DNA from: Pseudomonadota bacterium
Lineage (GTDB): Bacteria; Desulfobacterota; Syntrophobacteria; Syntrophobacterales; Syntrophobacteraceae
Direction of reading: 5' to 3'
Assembly: GCA_023442755.1 (NCBI GenBank)
Contig: JAEZXS010000276.1
Coordinates: 1-30,965 of the forward strand
DNA: 30,965 nt
The notes beneath the pieces were generated by a model, which made no database searches, had not been told where the DNA came from, and saw nothing but the letters and a program-made list of their open reading frames with translations. Below are positions 1 to 7,139 of this stretch, piece by piece; position 1 is the first letter of the stretch, and each line of letters opens with the position of its first letter. Position numbers and translations under genes: made by a program.

Positions 1-1
1 G

Positions 2-715
2 AACAAGCTTACCTTCAATATCTGGTATGCGTTTTTCGAAAACTTCATCCTGCCGCTGTCCCATGACGAGGTGGTCTACGGGAAGGGCTCGCTCCTTCAC
101 AAGATGCCGGGCGACGACTGGCAGAAATTCGCAAACCTGAGGCTTCTTTTCGGCTACATGTACGGTGAACCCGGGAAAAAGCTCCTGTTCATGGGCGGCG
201 AAATCGGTCAGTGGGATGAATGGTACCACGAGAAAAGCGTCGACTGGCACCTGCTCGAATCCCCCTTAAACCAGGGAATCCTGTCATGGGTTCGGGACCT
301 GAACGGGCTTTATCGGAATGAACCCGCCCTGCACGAACTGGACTTCAGCAACAACGGGTTCGAATGGATCGACTTCCACGATGCGGAATCCAGCGTGATC
401 TCTTTCCTGAGGAAAGGCGAGACCACAGACGACCTCATAATGGTTGCCGCCAACCTGACGCCGATCCCGCGGCTCAATTACCGGTTCGGGGTCCCACGGG
501 CGGGCCACTGGAAGGAAATGCTCAACAGCGATGCCAAGATCTACGGAGGGAGCGGGTACGGTAATTTCGGGGGCGTGGATTCGGTTCCCATACCCTGCCA
601 CGGCAGGTTCGACTCGGTTTCGCTCGTGCTTCCGCCCCTGGGCATAGTGTTCCTCAAGAGCGAAGCCCCGAAAGAGGAAGGTCGGATCTCGCAGCTTGCG
701 GCCTTGGCCGAATAA
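2..715 (+). CDS. glgB: 1,4-alpha-glucan branching enzyme, C-terminal part (5' truncated by window)
   Basis: This is the 3' end of a glycogen branching enzyme, which moves alpha-1,4 chain segments to alpha-1,6 positions during glycogen synthesis in the cytoplasm. The reading frame is open from base 2, and the ATG/GTG codons near base 71 are internal. The first visible residues include LPLSHDEVVYGKGSLL, the conserved GH13 block of GlgB around the substrate-binding His-Asp. It is followed by the GGEIGQWDEW block and a C-terminal beta-sandwich ending at TAA 713-715. About 237 residues are present, roughly the last third of the usual 620-730. The catalytic nucleophile lies upstream of the window. 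No frameshift is seen. The family call is firm; nothing can be said about its operon. Confidence 0.95.
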   Translation, partial: NKLTFNIWYAFFENFILPLSHDEVVYGKGSLLHKMPGDDWQKFANLRLLFGYMYGEPGKKLLFMGGEIGQWDEWYHEKSVDWHLLESPLNQGILSWVRDLNGLYRNEPALHELDFSNNGFEWIDFHDAESSVISFLRKGETTDDLIMVAANLTPIPRLNYRFGVPRAGHWKEMLNSDAKIYGGSGYGNFGGVDSVPIPCHGRFDSVSLVLPPLGIVFLKSEAPKEEGRISQLAALAE

Positions 716-794
716 CGAATCGAAGCCTTATTAAGCTGATGCCCCTGCGAGGGCGAACTGCAGTCCTTTACGGTTTCACTAAAACTGATGTTCC

Positions 795-818
795 TGTGGG
801 AGCGGCTCCTAGCCGCGC
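795..818 (+). repeat. REP-like palindrome copy 1
   Basis: TGTGGGAG is followed by the inverted repeat GCGGCT/AGCCGC. It is the first copy of an element that recurs in intergenic DNA of this window (2991, 9875, 10869, 12957, 22981, 26716). It sits 80 bases after the glgB stop, so its hairpin could act at the mRNA 3' end. Confidence 0.8.
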
Positions 819-850
819 AGATTGATGACAAACCCTAAAATCATCATCAT

Positions 851-945
851 CGTCATTCCGGCGAAAGCCGGAACCCAGTGTTTTCAAGCACTTCTGGACC
901 CCGACGCCTGCCCCGGACCCGATCCGGGGTTCGTCGGGGCGACGG
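851..945 (+). repeat. Compound palindromic repeat (CGTCATTCCGGC type)
   Basis: Three nested inverted repeats lie back to back. TTCCGGC/GCCGGAA (856-862 with 867-873) closes a GAAA loop. CCCCGACG/CGTCGGGG (899-906 with 932-939) encloses CCCCGGA/TCCGGGG (911-917 with 923-929). The ends read CGTC and GACG, and an inner CCAG/CTGG pair joins the hairpins, so the block can fold as a branched, cruciform-like structure. Repeats beginning CGTCATTCCGGCGAAAGCCGG are dispersed in many proteobacterial genomes; I regard this as a non-autonomous mobile or REP-like element. No transposase is nearby. Confidence 0.65.
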
Positions 946-969
946 ATTGGGGGCTTTTTCAACAGTCTG

Positions 970-987
970 AGCGGCTTTTAGCCGCGA
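970..987 (+). repeat. Partial REP-like palindrome
   Basis: The core GCGGCT-TTT-AGCCGC (971-985) of the REP-like family is present without the GTGGGAG flank. It lies 10 bases beyond the stop of the minus-strand radical SAM gene and may serve as its 3' hairpin. Confidence 0.5.
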
Positions 988-995
988 TTTTCTTG

Positions 996-2342
996 TCATC
1001 GCGCCAGCTTCTTTAGCTCCACCATGTCTTCGTAGGTGAAATCGGGCCTGCGGCAGGCAAAGAACGTGTTGTTATGGAAGAGCGGTTCGGCTGCGATATC
1101 GTACCCGGAAAGCGCCGCCGCTCCGTTCCACATCGGGGTGCCGGGAATCGGGGAATATTCGGCCAGGTGCGGGCGGATTCCAGCTTCCCTGACGGTGCGG
1201 ATCGCTTCGGCGACTTCCTGCGGCGATTGTCCGGGAAGGCCGCAGAGCAGGTACACTCCAATATCTTCTTTTTCGAATCCCGCATTGAACATGTTCTTGA
1301 GCCCTGCCAGAAACATCCGCGTATCGACTTTCCCGCCCCATTCCCGGTTTTTCGCGTCCGTCGTGGTTTCGAGCCCGAGCCGTATAGTCCGGAACCCTGC
1401 ATCGTGCAGCAGTCGGCACCAGTCAGGGGAAAGCGCCCGGATGTGGAGAGCGTTCGGGACGTGAAACCGGAATTTCCAGCCTTCTGTGACGAGCCTTTCG
1501 AGCGCAGGCTTGAGGGTTTCCTCGGCTTTGAGAAGCAGTGCATCGTCGTAGAAGGCAAAATCTTCCACGCCGAGGAGTTCGTGCGCGCGTACGATCTCGC
1601 TGTAGACCCGGTCCGGGCCGAAGCGCTTCCAATCCGGCTGGAGCCTTCCCGATGCGCAGTAGGGGCACCGGTAGGGGCAGCCGACGCTGGTGAGGACCGG
1701 AGCGTAACCGGTATTCGACATAAGGTCGATTGCCGGAAACGGCCTGAGTTGGAAATCGCGCCAGGCGGGGTCGTTTGTGACGGAAAACCCCGTCTGTTCC
1801 GCTATGAGGGCGGGAAGGGCCGAAAGCGGCCCGGTTACCACCCGGTGCGCCCCGGATGTTGCGGCGGCGTGCTCCGGGCAGAGTCCCGCGTAGATCCCAC
1901 CCAGCCAGACCGGGGTTTCCGGGTATTCCTCTCTTACGGCGCGGATGGTTTCCTGGACTCCCGGGTACCAGTAGGTCATGATCGAGGTGACCCAGATGAT
2001 GTCCGGCCTGCCGACGTCCCGGAGTTTCCGGCGGAAGCTTTCAGGGTGAATGCCGTGCCGGTAATAGCGGCGCGGGAAGCCGGCATAGGCATCGGGCCTG
2101 GGAATGAGCATCCTCGCATATTTGCCCGTTCCGAACTTTCTGGACTTGCCGGGAATGATGCCGGGATGCGCGTTCGTGAAGGAGTCGTTCCGGTCGAGGC
2201 AGTCGATGAACGTCGTGCCGCAGCCTCCCTCCCGCAGCAGGGAGGCGAGGATGAGCAGCCCCATCGGTTTTGCCCAGAGGTCGTAGGCGGCAAAATCGGT
2301 GATCCAGGGATTTATCAGCAGAACAAAAGGCGCTTTCGCCAT
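996..2342 (-). CDS. Radical SAM protein with B12-binding-like N-terminus
   Basis: This 448-residue protein carries the radical SAM cluster motif Cys222-x3-Cys226-x2-Cys229 (GCPYRCPYCAS), which binds the [4Fe-4S] cluster that cleaves S-adenosylmethionine. The first ~200 residues (LLINPW, PMGLLILASLLREGG, then PVWLGGIYAGLCPEHA) look like the Rossmann-like B12-binding domain of B12-dependent radical SAM enzymes, although I do not see a clear DxHxxG cobalamin-ligand motif. After the cluster come FYDDALL and LGLETT, typical of the radical SAM barrel. The substrate cannot be told from sequence. The gene is divergent from dtd, with 133 bases between the starts. It ends beside a cluster of palindromic repeats. 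Confidence 0.85.
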   Translation of the reverse strand: MAKAPFVLLINPWITDFAAYDLWAKPMGLLILASLLREGGCGTTFIDCLDRNDSFTNAHPGIIPGKSRKFGTGKYARMLIPRPDAYAGFPRRYYRHGIHPESFRRKLRDVGRPDIIWVTSIMTYWYPGVQETIRAVREEYPETPVWLGGIYAGLCPEHAAATSGAHRVVTGPLSALPALIAEQTGFSVTNDPAWRDFQLRPFPAIDLMSNTGYAPVLTSVGCPYRCPYCASGRLQPDWKRFGPDRVYSEIVRAHELLGVEDFAFYDDALLLKAEETLKPALERLVTEGWKFRFHVPNALHIRALSPDWCRLLHDAGFRTIRLGLETTTDAKNREWGGKVDTRMFLAGLKNMFNAGFEKEDIGVYLLCGLPGQSPQEVAEAIRTVREAGIRPHLAEYSPIPGTPMWNGAAALSGYDIAAEPLFHNNTFFACRRPDFTYEDMVELKKLAR

Positions 2343-2475
2343 ATTCAGGTCCGGTACAGGATGGAAATGCTTGCCACGGGTACGCGAGTCCCTATATATC
2401 CTGCCGGTGAAGCCAGGTCAAACCGTCCTGCCTTGCAGGGCGCGGCAAATATAATCGGAATGGAGCCGAATCGGG

Positions 2476-2925
2476 ATGAGGGCCGTAATACAGCGTGTGA
2501 GCGAAGCGAGCGTTACGATCGGGGGCGAAGAGACCGCGAGGATAGGGAAGGGACTCCTGGTCCTGCTTGGCGTGGGCGCGGACGACACCATCGAGGATGT
2601 CCGCTACCTTGCGGAAAAGACAAAAAATCTTCGCATTTTCTCCGACGATGCGGACAAGATGAATCTTTCCGTCCTGGATATCGGAGGAGAGGCTCTCGTC
2701 GTTTCCCAGTTCACGCTTTACGGCGACTGCCGCAAGGGCCGGCGGCCATCGTACGCCTCGGCTGCCCCGCCCGATGCAGCGAATGCTTTGTATGAATCAT
2801 ACGTGAAGGAGCTTTCCGCGTTCATCTCGAACGTGCAAACCGGCCGGTTCCAGGAAATGATGCAGGTTTCCCTCGTAAACGACGGCCCCGTAACGCTTCT
2901 TCTCGACAGCAAAAAGAATTTCTGA
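2476..2925 (+). CDS. dtd: D-aminoacyl-tRNA deacylase
   Basis: The 149-residue product has the normal full length of bacterial DTD, a homodimeric cytoplasmic enzyme that hydrolyses D-amino acids mischarged on tRNA. Both signature blocks are present: SQFTLYGD with the SQxT motif at residues 77-80, and NDGPVTL at 135-141 near the C-terminus, which form the active site across the dimer. The ATG is preceded by a purine-rich stretch (GGAATGGAG) with no textbook Shine-Dalgarno site, but the N-terminus MRAVIQRVSEASV matches the family exactly, so the start is secure. It stands alone between a divergent radical SAM gene and a repeat-containing spacer. Confidence 0.97.
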   Translation: MRAVIQRVSEASVTIGGEETARIGKGLLVLLGVGADDTIEDVRYLAEKTKNLRIFSDDADKMNLSVLDIGGEALVVSQFTLYGDCRKGRRPSYASAAPPDAANALYESYVKELSAFISNVQTGRFQEMMQVSLVNDGPVTLLLDSKKNF

Positions 2926-2990
2926 GGGTCTAAGGCGCGCGAGGCGAAGGCGCGAAGGAAAAGATCCAGTCATGCTTTCTCCAAAAGAAT

Positions 2991-3045
2991 CGAGGCTGGA
3001 AGCCTCTCCCACATTGGAACATGATTTTTGCCGGCAATGCGCTCT
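2991..3045 (-). repeat. REP-like palindrome copy 2, extended type
   Basis: The core CGAGGCT/AGCCTC followed by TCCCACAT (2991-3014) is the minus-strand orientation of the repeat. Similarity to the copy at 26716 continues about 25 bases further (CATTGGAACATGATTTTTGCC here), so these two copies form an extended subtype. It lies in the spacer between dtd and the DUF2442 gene; I see no gene in that spacer. Confidence 0.75.
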
Positions 3046-3214
3046 GCGTGGGAACGCATACGGGCCGGCTCCCGGAAAATGCCAGTTGCCGCATCCGGAA
3101 TCGATTCGAAGGGTATTGTGCTTACGAATAAATCAGGGGGGGAAGAGAGCTGAATAATCAAGGCGGCTCTTACGGCAAGGGCAAAGCATTTATGCGCCGA
3201 ATGGAGCAGAATTC

Positions 3215-3640
3215 ATGAAGGCCCCTAAAAAGGAAATCGAAGCAGCAAACAGGCGTGCAGCGGCACAACTGGAAAAAACGCCGACTGCGGTCAACGCGTA
3301 TTTCGAACCCGGGACGGGATGCGTGGTGATCGATCTCAGTACCGGAATATCGATCATGTTCAAACCGAAAGATGTTCAAGGGCTCGAAGGGGCCGGGCCT
3401 GGACAGCTCACCGCCATCGAGATTTCTCCTTCCGGCTTTGGACTCCACTTTCCCGCACTGGACGCCGATTTGTATCTGCCTGCGCTACTGGAGGGCTTTC
3501 TGGGATCGCGGAAATGGATGGCTTCGCACCTGGGGAAAAAAGGGGGCAGATCGAATTCGGCGGCCAAAACCGCTGCTTCCCGGACTAACGGAAAACTGGG
3601 CGGGCGTCCGAAAAAACCGCGTGCCGGTGAGGCGGGTTAG
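3215..3640 (+). CDS. DUF2442 domain protein
   Basis: The 141-residue product matches the DUF2442 pattern: a central block VIDLSTGISIMF, then LTAIEISPSGFGLHFPALDADL, then YLPALLEGFLGSRKWMA (roughly residues 35-105). The last ~35 residues are basic and Ala/Ser-rich and end with NGKLGGRPKKPRAG, an AT-hook-like tail common in this family that suggests nucleic-acid contact. DUF2442 genes often follow a DUF4160 gene in a small two-gene unit; no DUF4160 partner is visible here, so this copy is an orphan. The function of the family is not known to me. It is convergent with maf, 27 bases away. Confidence 0.8.
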   Translation: MKAPKKEIEAANRRAAAQLEKTPTAVNAYFEPGTGCVVIDLSTGISIMFKPKDVQGLEGAGPGQLTAIEISPSGFGLHFPALDADLYLPALLEGFLGSRKWMASHLGKKGGRSNSAAKTAASRTNGKLGGRPKKPRAGEAG

Positions 3641-3667
3641 GTCAGGCAAGTCAGGTCGGGGATGACT

Positions 3668-4258
3668 TCAATCCGGCTCGATGATGCCTTCCGCGGTGAG
3701 CCAGTCCACTACGTGGCAGACCGGAAGGCCGACGACGTTAGAATAGGAACCCGAGATCCACTTCACCAGAAAAGCGCCGATTCCCTGTATACCGTATGCG
3801 CCTGCCTTGTCCATGGGTTCGCCCGTCCGGATGTAGGCCTCGATTTCCGCTTCCGCAAGCCCTTTGAACTGCACCTGCGTGATAACCGCGCCGGTTCTGC
3901 GAATGTCCTTTTCCGCATTCGCCAGGCACATGCCGGTGATGACCTCGTGAATCCGGCCGCTCAGGCTTTCGAGCATCTTCCGGGCGGCCGACCGATCCGC
4001 CGGCTTCCCAAAGATGCGTCCGTCGAGGACCACCACGGTGTCGGCTCCCAGCACCCAGCTATCCGGAAACAGGCGGGAAACCGAAACCGCCTTCCGGGTC
4101 GCCCACTCCTCGGCCGCATCGGCCGGGCAGGCGAAGGAATCCCCGGATTCTTCCTCGTTGCTGGGATGGACTTTGAATTCGAGCCCTATAGATTGGAGCA
4201 GGCGTTTGCGCCGCGGGGATTCGGAGGCCAGGATAAGAGGCCGGAGTGTTCTAAACAT
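3668..4258 (-). CDS. maf: Maf nucleoside triphosphate pyrophosphatase (dTTP/UTP type)
   Basis: This 196-residue protein is a Maf/HAM1-superfamily pyrophosphatase, a house-cleaning enzyme that removes non-canonical or excess nucleotides. ASESPRR at residues 11-17 is the Maf signature, followed by GADTVV (71-76), FGKP (84-87) and DKAGAYGIQG (150-159). The DKAGAYGIQG form is that of the YhdE (dTTP/UTP-preferring) subgroup, unlike the YceF (m7GTP) subgroup, so a dTTP/UTP role is inferred. It is the last gene of the minus-strand run Rrf2-MOSC-nadA-maf and is separated from nadA by a strong hairpin that may set its dosage. Confidence 0.93.
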   Translation of the reverse strand: MFRTLRPLILASESPRRKRLLQSIGLEFKVHPSNEEESGDSFACPADAAEEWATRKAVSVSRLFPDSWVLGADTVVVLDGRIFGKPADRSAARKMLESLSGRIHEVITGMCLANAEKDIRRTGAVITQVQFKGLAEAEIEAYIRTGEPMDKAGAYGIQGIGAFLVKWISGSYSNVVGLPVCHVVDWLTAEGIIEPD

Positions 4259-4291
4259 GCGACGAGTCGGTCCGTGATTGGTGGATAGGTT

Positions 4292-4323
4292 CCTCCGGCG
4301 CCGGGTGGTCCCGGAGCCGGAGG
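4292..4323 (-). promoter_or_regulatory. Intercistronic hairpin between nadA and maf
   Basis: An almost perfect inverted repeat: CCTCCGGC (4292-4299) with GCCGGAGG (4316-4323), one mismatch, then CCGGG/CCCGG closing the tetraloop 4306-4309. This gives 13 GC-rich pairs. No T-run follows on the minus strand, so it is not a classical intrinsic terminator. It may be a partial terminator, a processing site or an mRNA-stabilising element. Confidence 0.6.
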
Positions 4324-4335
4324 CTCATCCTCGGG

Positions 4336-5397
4336 TTAAGCCAGGGCCAGCATTCGGTCCAGGGCAAGTTTGGCTTCCGCCTTCACCTCTTCCGGAACCG
4401 TAACGAGATTTACCTGCCCGATATTGTTCAGGATCCAAAGGAGATTTCCCGGGTTTATCTTGAACATGTTCGGGCACAGGGAATTGTGCAGATCCAGGAC
4501 TTTCTTGTCGGGATATTCCGCCGCAAGCCGGTGGATCAGGTTGATTTCCGTTCCGATGACGATGGTCGATCCCGCGGGCGCTTCCTTGACGTATTTCACT
4601 ATGAAACTCGTCGAGCCGCAGGCATCGGCCGCCTCCACCACTTCATGGGAGCATTCCGGATGCACGACTATTTTCGCACCGGGAAATTCGCCCCGCATTT
4701 TCCGTATCTGTTCCACGGTGAACCGGGTGTGCACCAGGCAGTAGCCGTCCCAGAGTATGATGCGGGCCTTCCTGATTGCATCGGGATCGTTCCCGCCCAG
4801 TGGTTTTTCCGGCGACCAGACAATCATTTCTTCGGGCTTGAGGCCCATACCGAGGCCGACGTTTCGGCCAAGGTGCTGGTCCGGGAAAAAGAGGATTTTC
4901 TCTTTCTGACCGAAGGCCCATGTGACAGCCTTGGACGCATTGGAGGAGGTGCACACCGCACCGCCCCGCCTGCCGCAGAAAGCCTTCAGTTCCGCATCGG
5001 AATTCATGTAGACGATCGGGACGAGCGAGCCTTTTCCGGCAACCGACTCGAGCTGATCCCAGGCGGAGGTAACCATGGTGGTGTCCGCCATGCTCGCCAT
5101 CCAGCATCCCGCGTTCACGTTGGGGATCTGTACCGTCTGGTGGGGCTGCGCCAGGATCGCGGCGCTTTCCGCCATGAAATGGACGCCGCAAAATACGATA
5201 TAGCGGCAGTCCTTATCGGCTGCGGCCCTTCTGGACAGCTCGAAGGAATCCCCCGTATAATCGCCCAGATCGACAATGGACTTCCTCTGGTAATGGTGGG
5301 TGAGGATTATCAGCTCTTTGCCGAGTTCGCGTTTCCTGGCACGGATGGTCTCTATTATCTGGGTATGGTCGAGATCGGCCTTTGCATTTTCGTGCAT
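4336..5397 (-). CDS. nadA: Quinolinate synthase
   Basis: NadA condenses iminoaspartate with dihydroxyacetone phosphate to quinolinate in de novo NAD synthesis, using an oxygen-sensitive [4Fe-4S] cluster. The 353-residue product shows the three repeated domains and the cluster cysteines expected from the family: Cys98 (NVNAGCWMA), Cys220 (GYCLVHTRF) and Cys308 (NSLCPNMFKI). The conserved HPECSHEV (246-253) and TSSNASK (150-156) blocks are also present. The start is supported by AAAGGTG just upstream. No nadB or nadC lies in the window. It is third in the minus-strand run behind an Rrf2 regulator whose cysteines suggest an iron-sulfur sensor, making iron-sulfur-responsive control of nadA plausible but unproven. 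Confidence 0.97.
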   Translation of the reverse strand: MHENAKADLDHTQIIETIRARKRELGKELIILTHHYQRKSIVDLGDYTGDSFELSRRAAADKDCRYIVFCGVHFMAESAAILAQPHQTVQIPNVNAGCWMASMADTTMVTSAWDQLESVAGKGSLVPIVYMNSDAELKAFCGRRGGAVCTSSNASKAVTWAFGQKEKILFFPDQHLGRNVGLGMGLKPEEMIVWSPEKPLGGNDPDAIRKARIILWDGYCLVHTRFTVEQIRKMRGEFPGAKIVVHPECSHEVVEAADACGSTSFIVKYVKEAPAGSTIVIGTEINLIHRLAAEYPDKKVLDLHNSLCPNMFKINPGNLLWILNNIGQVNLVTVPEEVKAEAKLALDRMLALA

Positions 5398-5448
5398 GGT
5401 TCACCTTTATGAGTAGATTTCACGGCGCGGCTTTTCAGACCTTCAGGG

Positions 5449-5895
5449 TCACGGCGCCGGTTCGGGATCGAGCATGCGCACGGGGTCCCCGCAACGGATC
5501 ATTCCGCCCTCGATTACCCTGCCGAAAACGCCTTCCCGAGGCATTATGCAGTCTCCGGCCTGGTAGAAAATTGCGCATTTCTTGTGGCATTCCTTCCCGA
5601 TCTGGGTAATTTCGACGAGCACCGAATCCCCGAGCCTGAAACGGGTGCCGACAGGGATCTTCGGCCAGTCGATTCCCTCGGTTGCGATGTTTTCCGCAAA
5701 ATCGCCGAACCCGACCGATAGGCCTGCCGCTTTCGCTTTTTCTATGCTTTCCATGGCAAGAAAACTCACCTGCCTGTGCCATGGCCCGGCATGCGCGTCG
5801 CCTTCGACTCCGTGTTCCGGGACGAGCACCACTTCATCGACGCATTCTTTCCGGGTTCCTTTGTGCTTGCTGAGTGCCAGCGATACGATCTTCAT
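5449..5895 (-). CDS. MOSC domain protein
   Basis: The 148-residue product is a stand-alone MOSC (molybdenum cofactor sulfurase C-terminal-like) domain. Visible blocks are EHGVEGDAHAGPWHRQVSFLAMESI (split by the fold, residues ~28-52), GDFAENI (64-70) and ITQIGKECHKKCAIF, where the conserved cysteine after the glycine-lysine pair is the expected sulfur-handling residue. MOSC proteins bind or transfer sulfur on metal cofactors; stand-alone members are often associated with molybdopterin enzymes, but no such genes are seen here. The gene lies 35 bases after the Rrf2 gene and 51 bases before nadA on the same strand, suggesting co-transcription. The exact substrate is unknown. Confidence 0.88.
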   Translation of the reverse strand: MKIVSLALSKHKGTRKECVDEVVLVPEHGVEGDAHAGPWHRQVSFLAMESIEKAKAAGLSVGFGDFAENIATEGIDWPKIPVGTRFRLGDSVLVEITQIGKECHKKCAIFYQAGDCIMPREGVFGRVIEGGMIRCGDPVRMLDPEPAP

Positions 5896-5930
5896 ATGGT
5901 CCCTGCTTGCTTGAGGCGCTTTTCAAAGAA

Positions 5931-6425
5931 TCAGGAGGCTTCCTGAGGCCTGCGGCCCGTCTTGCCGGAGCTGTTTCGCCTCCGGGGGTCCGGAGGGCAC
6001 CCCAGGCTGTCGTCCACGCTGGACGACGTTTTCACAAGATCTGCAAAAGTAGTTGCATTCAACCGTCCCGTAATGCTGTCGGTCACCTCTTTCCAGAGGC
6101 GGCGGGTAATGCAGTCGTCGGACCGGTCGCACCCTTCCGGCCGGCCGATGCAGCGCGTCAGTTCGATCCCTCCCTCAAGCAGTACGACGACTTCCCCTAC
6201 GGTGATCTCCTCGGGAGGCTTGGCCAGCAGGTGCCCTCCCTTCGGGCCGCGGACGCTGACGACATAGCCCGCCTTCTTGAGCGGAATGATGATCTGCTCG
6301 AGGTATTTCAGGGGAACTCCCTGGCGCTTGGAAATCAGTCCCAGTCGAATCGGTCCTTCATCGCGGTGAAGGGCCATATCCAATACCAATCGGACGCCAT
6401 AACGGCTCCTCGTGGAAAGCTTCAT
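5931..6425 (-). CDS. Rrf2/IscR-family transcriptional regulator
   Basis: The N-terminus MKLSTRSRYGVRLVLDMALH and the winged-helix block GVPLKYLEQIIIPLKKAGYVVSVRGPKGGHLLA (given here in pieces; residues ~36-68) are classic Rrf2. Cys92, Cys99 and Cys105 (spacing C-x6-C-x5-C) match the position of the IscR iron-sulfur ligands, with one extra residue in the first gap, so an Fe-S sensing regulator is likely. A ~25-residue basic Ser/Pro/Arg tail (RRRNSSGKTGRRP) extends beyond the usual end. It is first in the run Rrf2-MOSC-nadA-maf and may autoregulate; a TTCTA-AG-TAGAA palindrome lies 39 bases upstream of its start. Confidence 0.93.
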   Translation of the reverse strand: MKLSTRSRYGVRLVLDMALHRDEGPIRLGLISKRQGVPLKYLEQIIIPLKKAGYVVSVRGPKGGHLLAKPPEEITVGEVVVLLEGGIELTRCIGRPEGCDRSDDCITRRLWKEVTDSITGRLNATTFADLVKTSSSVDDSLGCPPDPRRRNSSGKTGRRPQEAS

Positions 6426-6463
6426 TGACCGACTCCCAATCCGGAATTCGCTGCCTCGTTATC

Positions 6464-6475
6464 TTCTAAGTAGAA
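6464..6475 (-). promoter_or_regulatory. Candidate operator upstream of the Rrf2 gene
   Basis: The short palindrome TTCTA-AG-TAGAA stands 39 bases before the Rrf2 start codon, in AT-rich DNA of the divergent intergenic region shared with the ferredoxin gene (6426-6695). The wider region also holds TTGACA on the minus strand and TAGTATAGTATAG near 6529-6541, so promoters for both directions probably lie here, but I cannot assign them firmly. It does not resemble the IscR type 1 or 2 consensus closely. Confidence 0.3.
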
Positions 6476-6695
6476 ATTTCGATACCTTGGAGACGAATTC
6501 AAAAATATTCGTGAATTGTCAATAATTTAGTATAGTATAGCCCAGTTGCCGGACAGGTCAAGGAAAACGGGACCTGCAGCCCCGCGGGAATTGAGCTTGA
6601 AAGCGATCTTTGTTCCCCTGCCGGCCAAAAAAAAGTGGGACTTTCCCGTACGCAATGTTATGTTACCGGGCCGGAAAGCATAAGGAGATAAGCCG

Positions 6696-7121
6696 ATGCA
6701 TTCAAGAACGCTTGTATTGAGATTTCCGAAAAGTATTGTCGACAAGCCGATCATCGCCAACCTGGTGAAAGACTACGACCTTACCTTCAATATTTTGAAA
6801 GCCCAGATTTTCCCTCGCAAGGAAGGCATGCTGGTCATGGAACTGCGCGGCAACAAACGAGATTTCGAGAAAGGCATCCGCTATCTCGAGAGCGCCGGCG
6901 TCTGCATCGAACCGGTCGGCCAGGGAATTCGCCGGGATGAGGAAAAGTGTTACCAGTGCGGGAGCTGTACGGCCGTGTGTCCGACCGGGGCCCTGCATGT
7001 CAAGCGGCCCGAGATGGAAGTGCTGTTTGAGGCGGAGCGGTGCAGCGCCTGCGAACTGTGCGTGAAGACCTGCCCGATGCGGGCCATGATAGTCACCTTC
7101 GATAAAACCCTCGCGGAGTAA
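6696..7121 (+). CDS. NIL-domain ferredoxin (two [4Fe-4S] clusters)
   Basis: The 141-residue protein joins an N-terminal NIL domain (residues ~1-75, a ferredoxin-like alpha/beta fold otherwise found at the C-terminus of methionine ABC-transporter ATPases) to a bacterial 2x[4Fe-4S] ferredoxin. Cluster cysteines are 85/88/91/95 (CYQCGSCTAVCP) and 116/119/122/126 (CSACELCVKTCP). The ATG is fixed by AAGGAGAT nearby. NIL-ferredoxins of anaerobes have been tied to sulfide incorporation into homocysteine together with a DUF39 protein; no DUF39 gene is visible here. Instead mnmA starts 18 bases downstream, pointing to a sulfur or electron-delivery role in tRNA thiolation (inference). Confidence 0.93.
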   Translation: MHSRTLVLRFPKSIVDKPIIANLVKDYDLTFNILKAQIFPRKEGMLVMELRGNKRDFEKGIRYLESAGVCIEPVGQGIRRDEEKCYQCGSCTAVCPTGALHVKRPEMEVLFEAERCSACELCVKTCPMRAMIVTFDKTLAE

Positions 7122-7139
7122 CCGGAAGAGAACCCCAGA

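Noticed and set aside
358..372. GGGTTCGAATGG as a tRNA T-loop
   Set aside because: It is inside glgB coding sequence and no acceptor or anticodon stems surround it.
1074..2795. 573-codon plus-strand open frame
   Set aside because: It is antisense to the radical SAM gene and runs into dtd; its translation is Arg/Pro/Gly-rich without family motifs, a typical shadow in GC-rich DNA.
2972..3157. Small ORF before the DUF2442 gene as a DUF4160 partner
   Set aside because: It runs through a REP element and shows no DUF4160 features.
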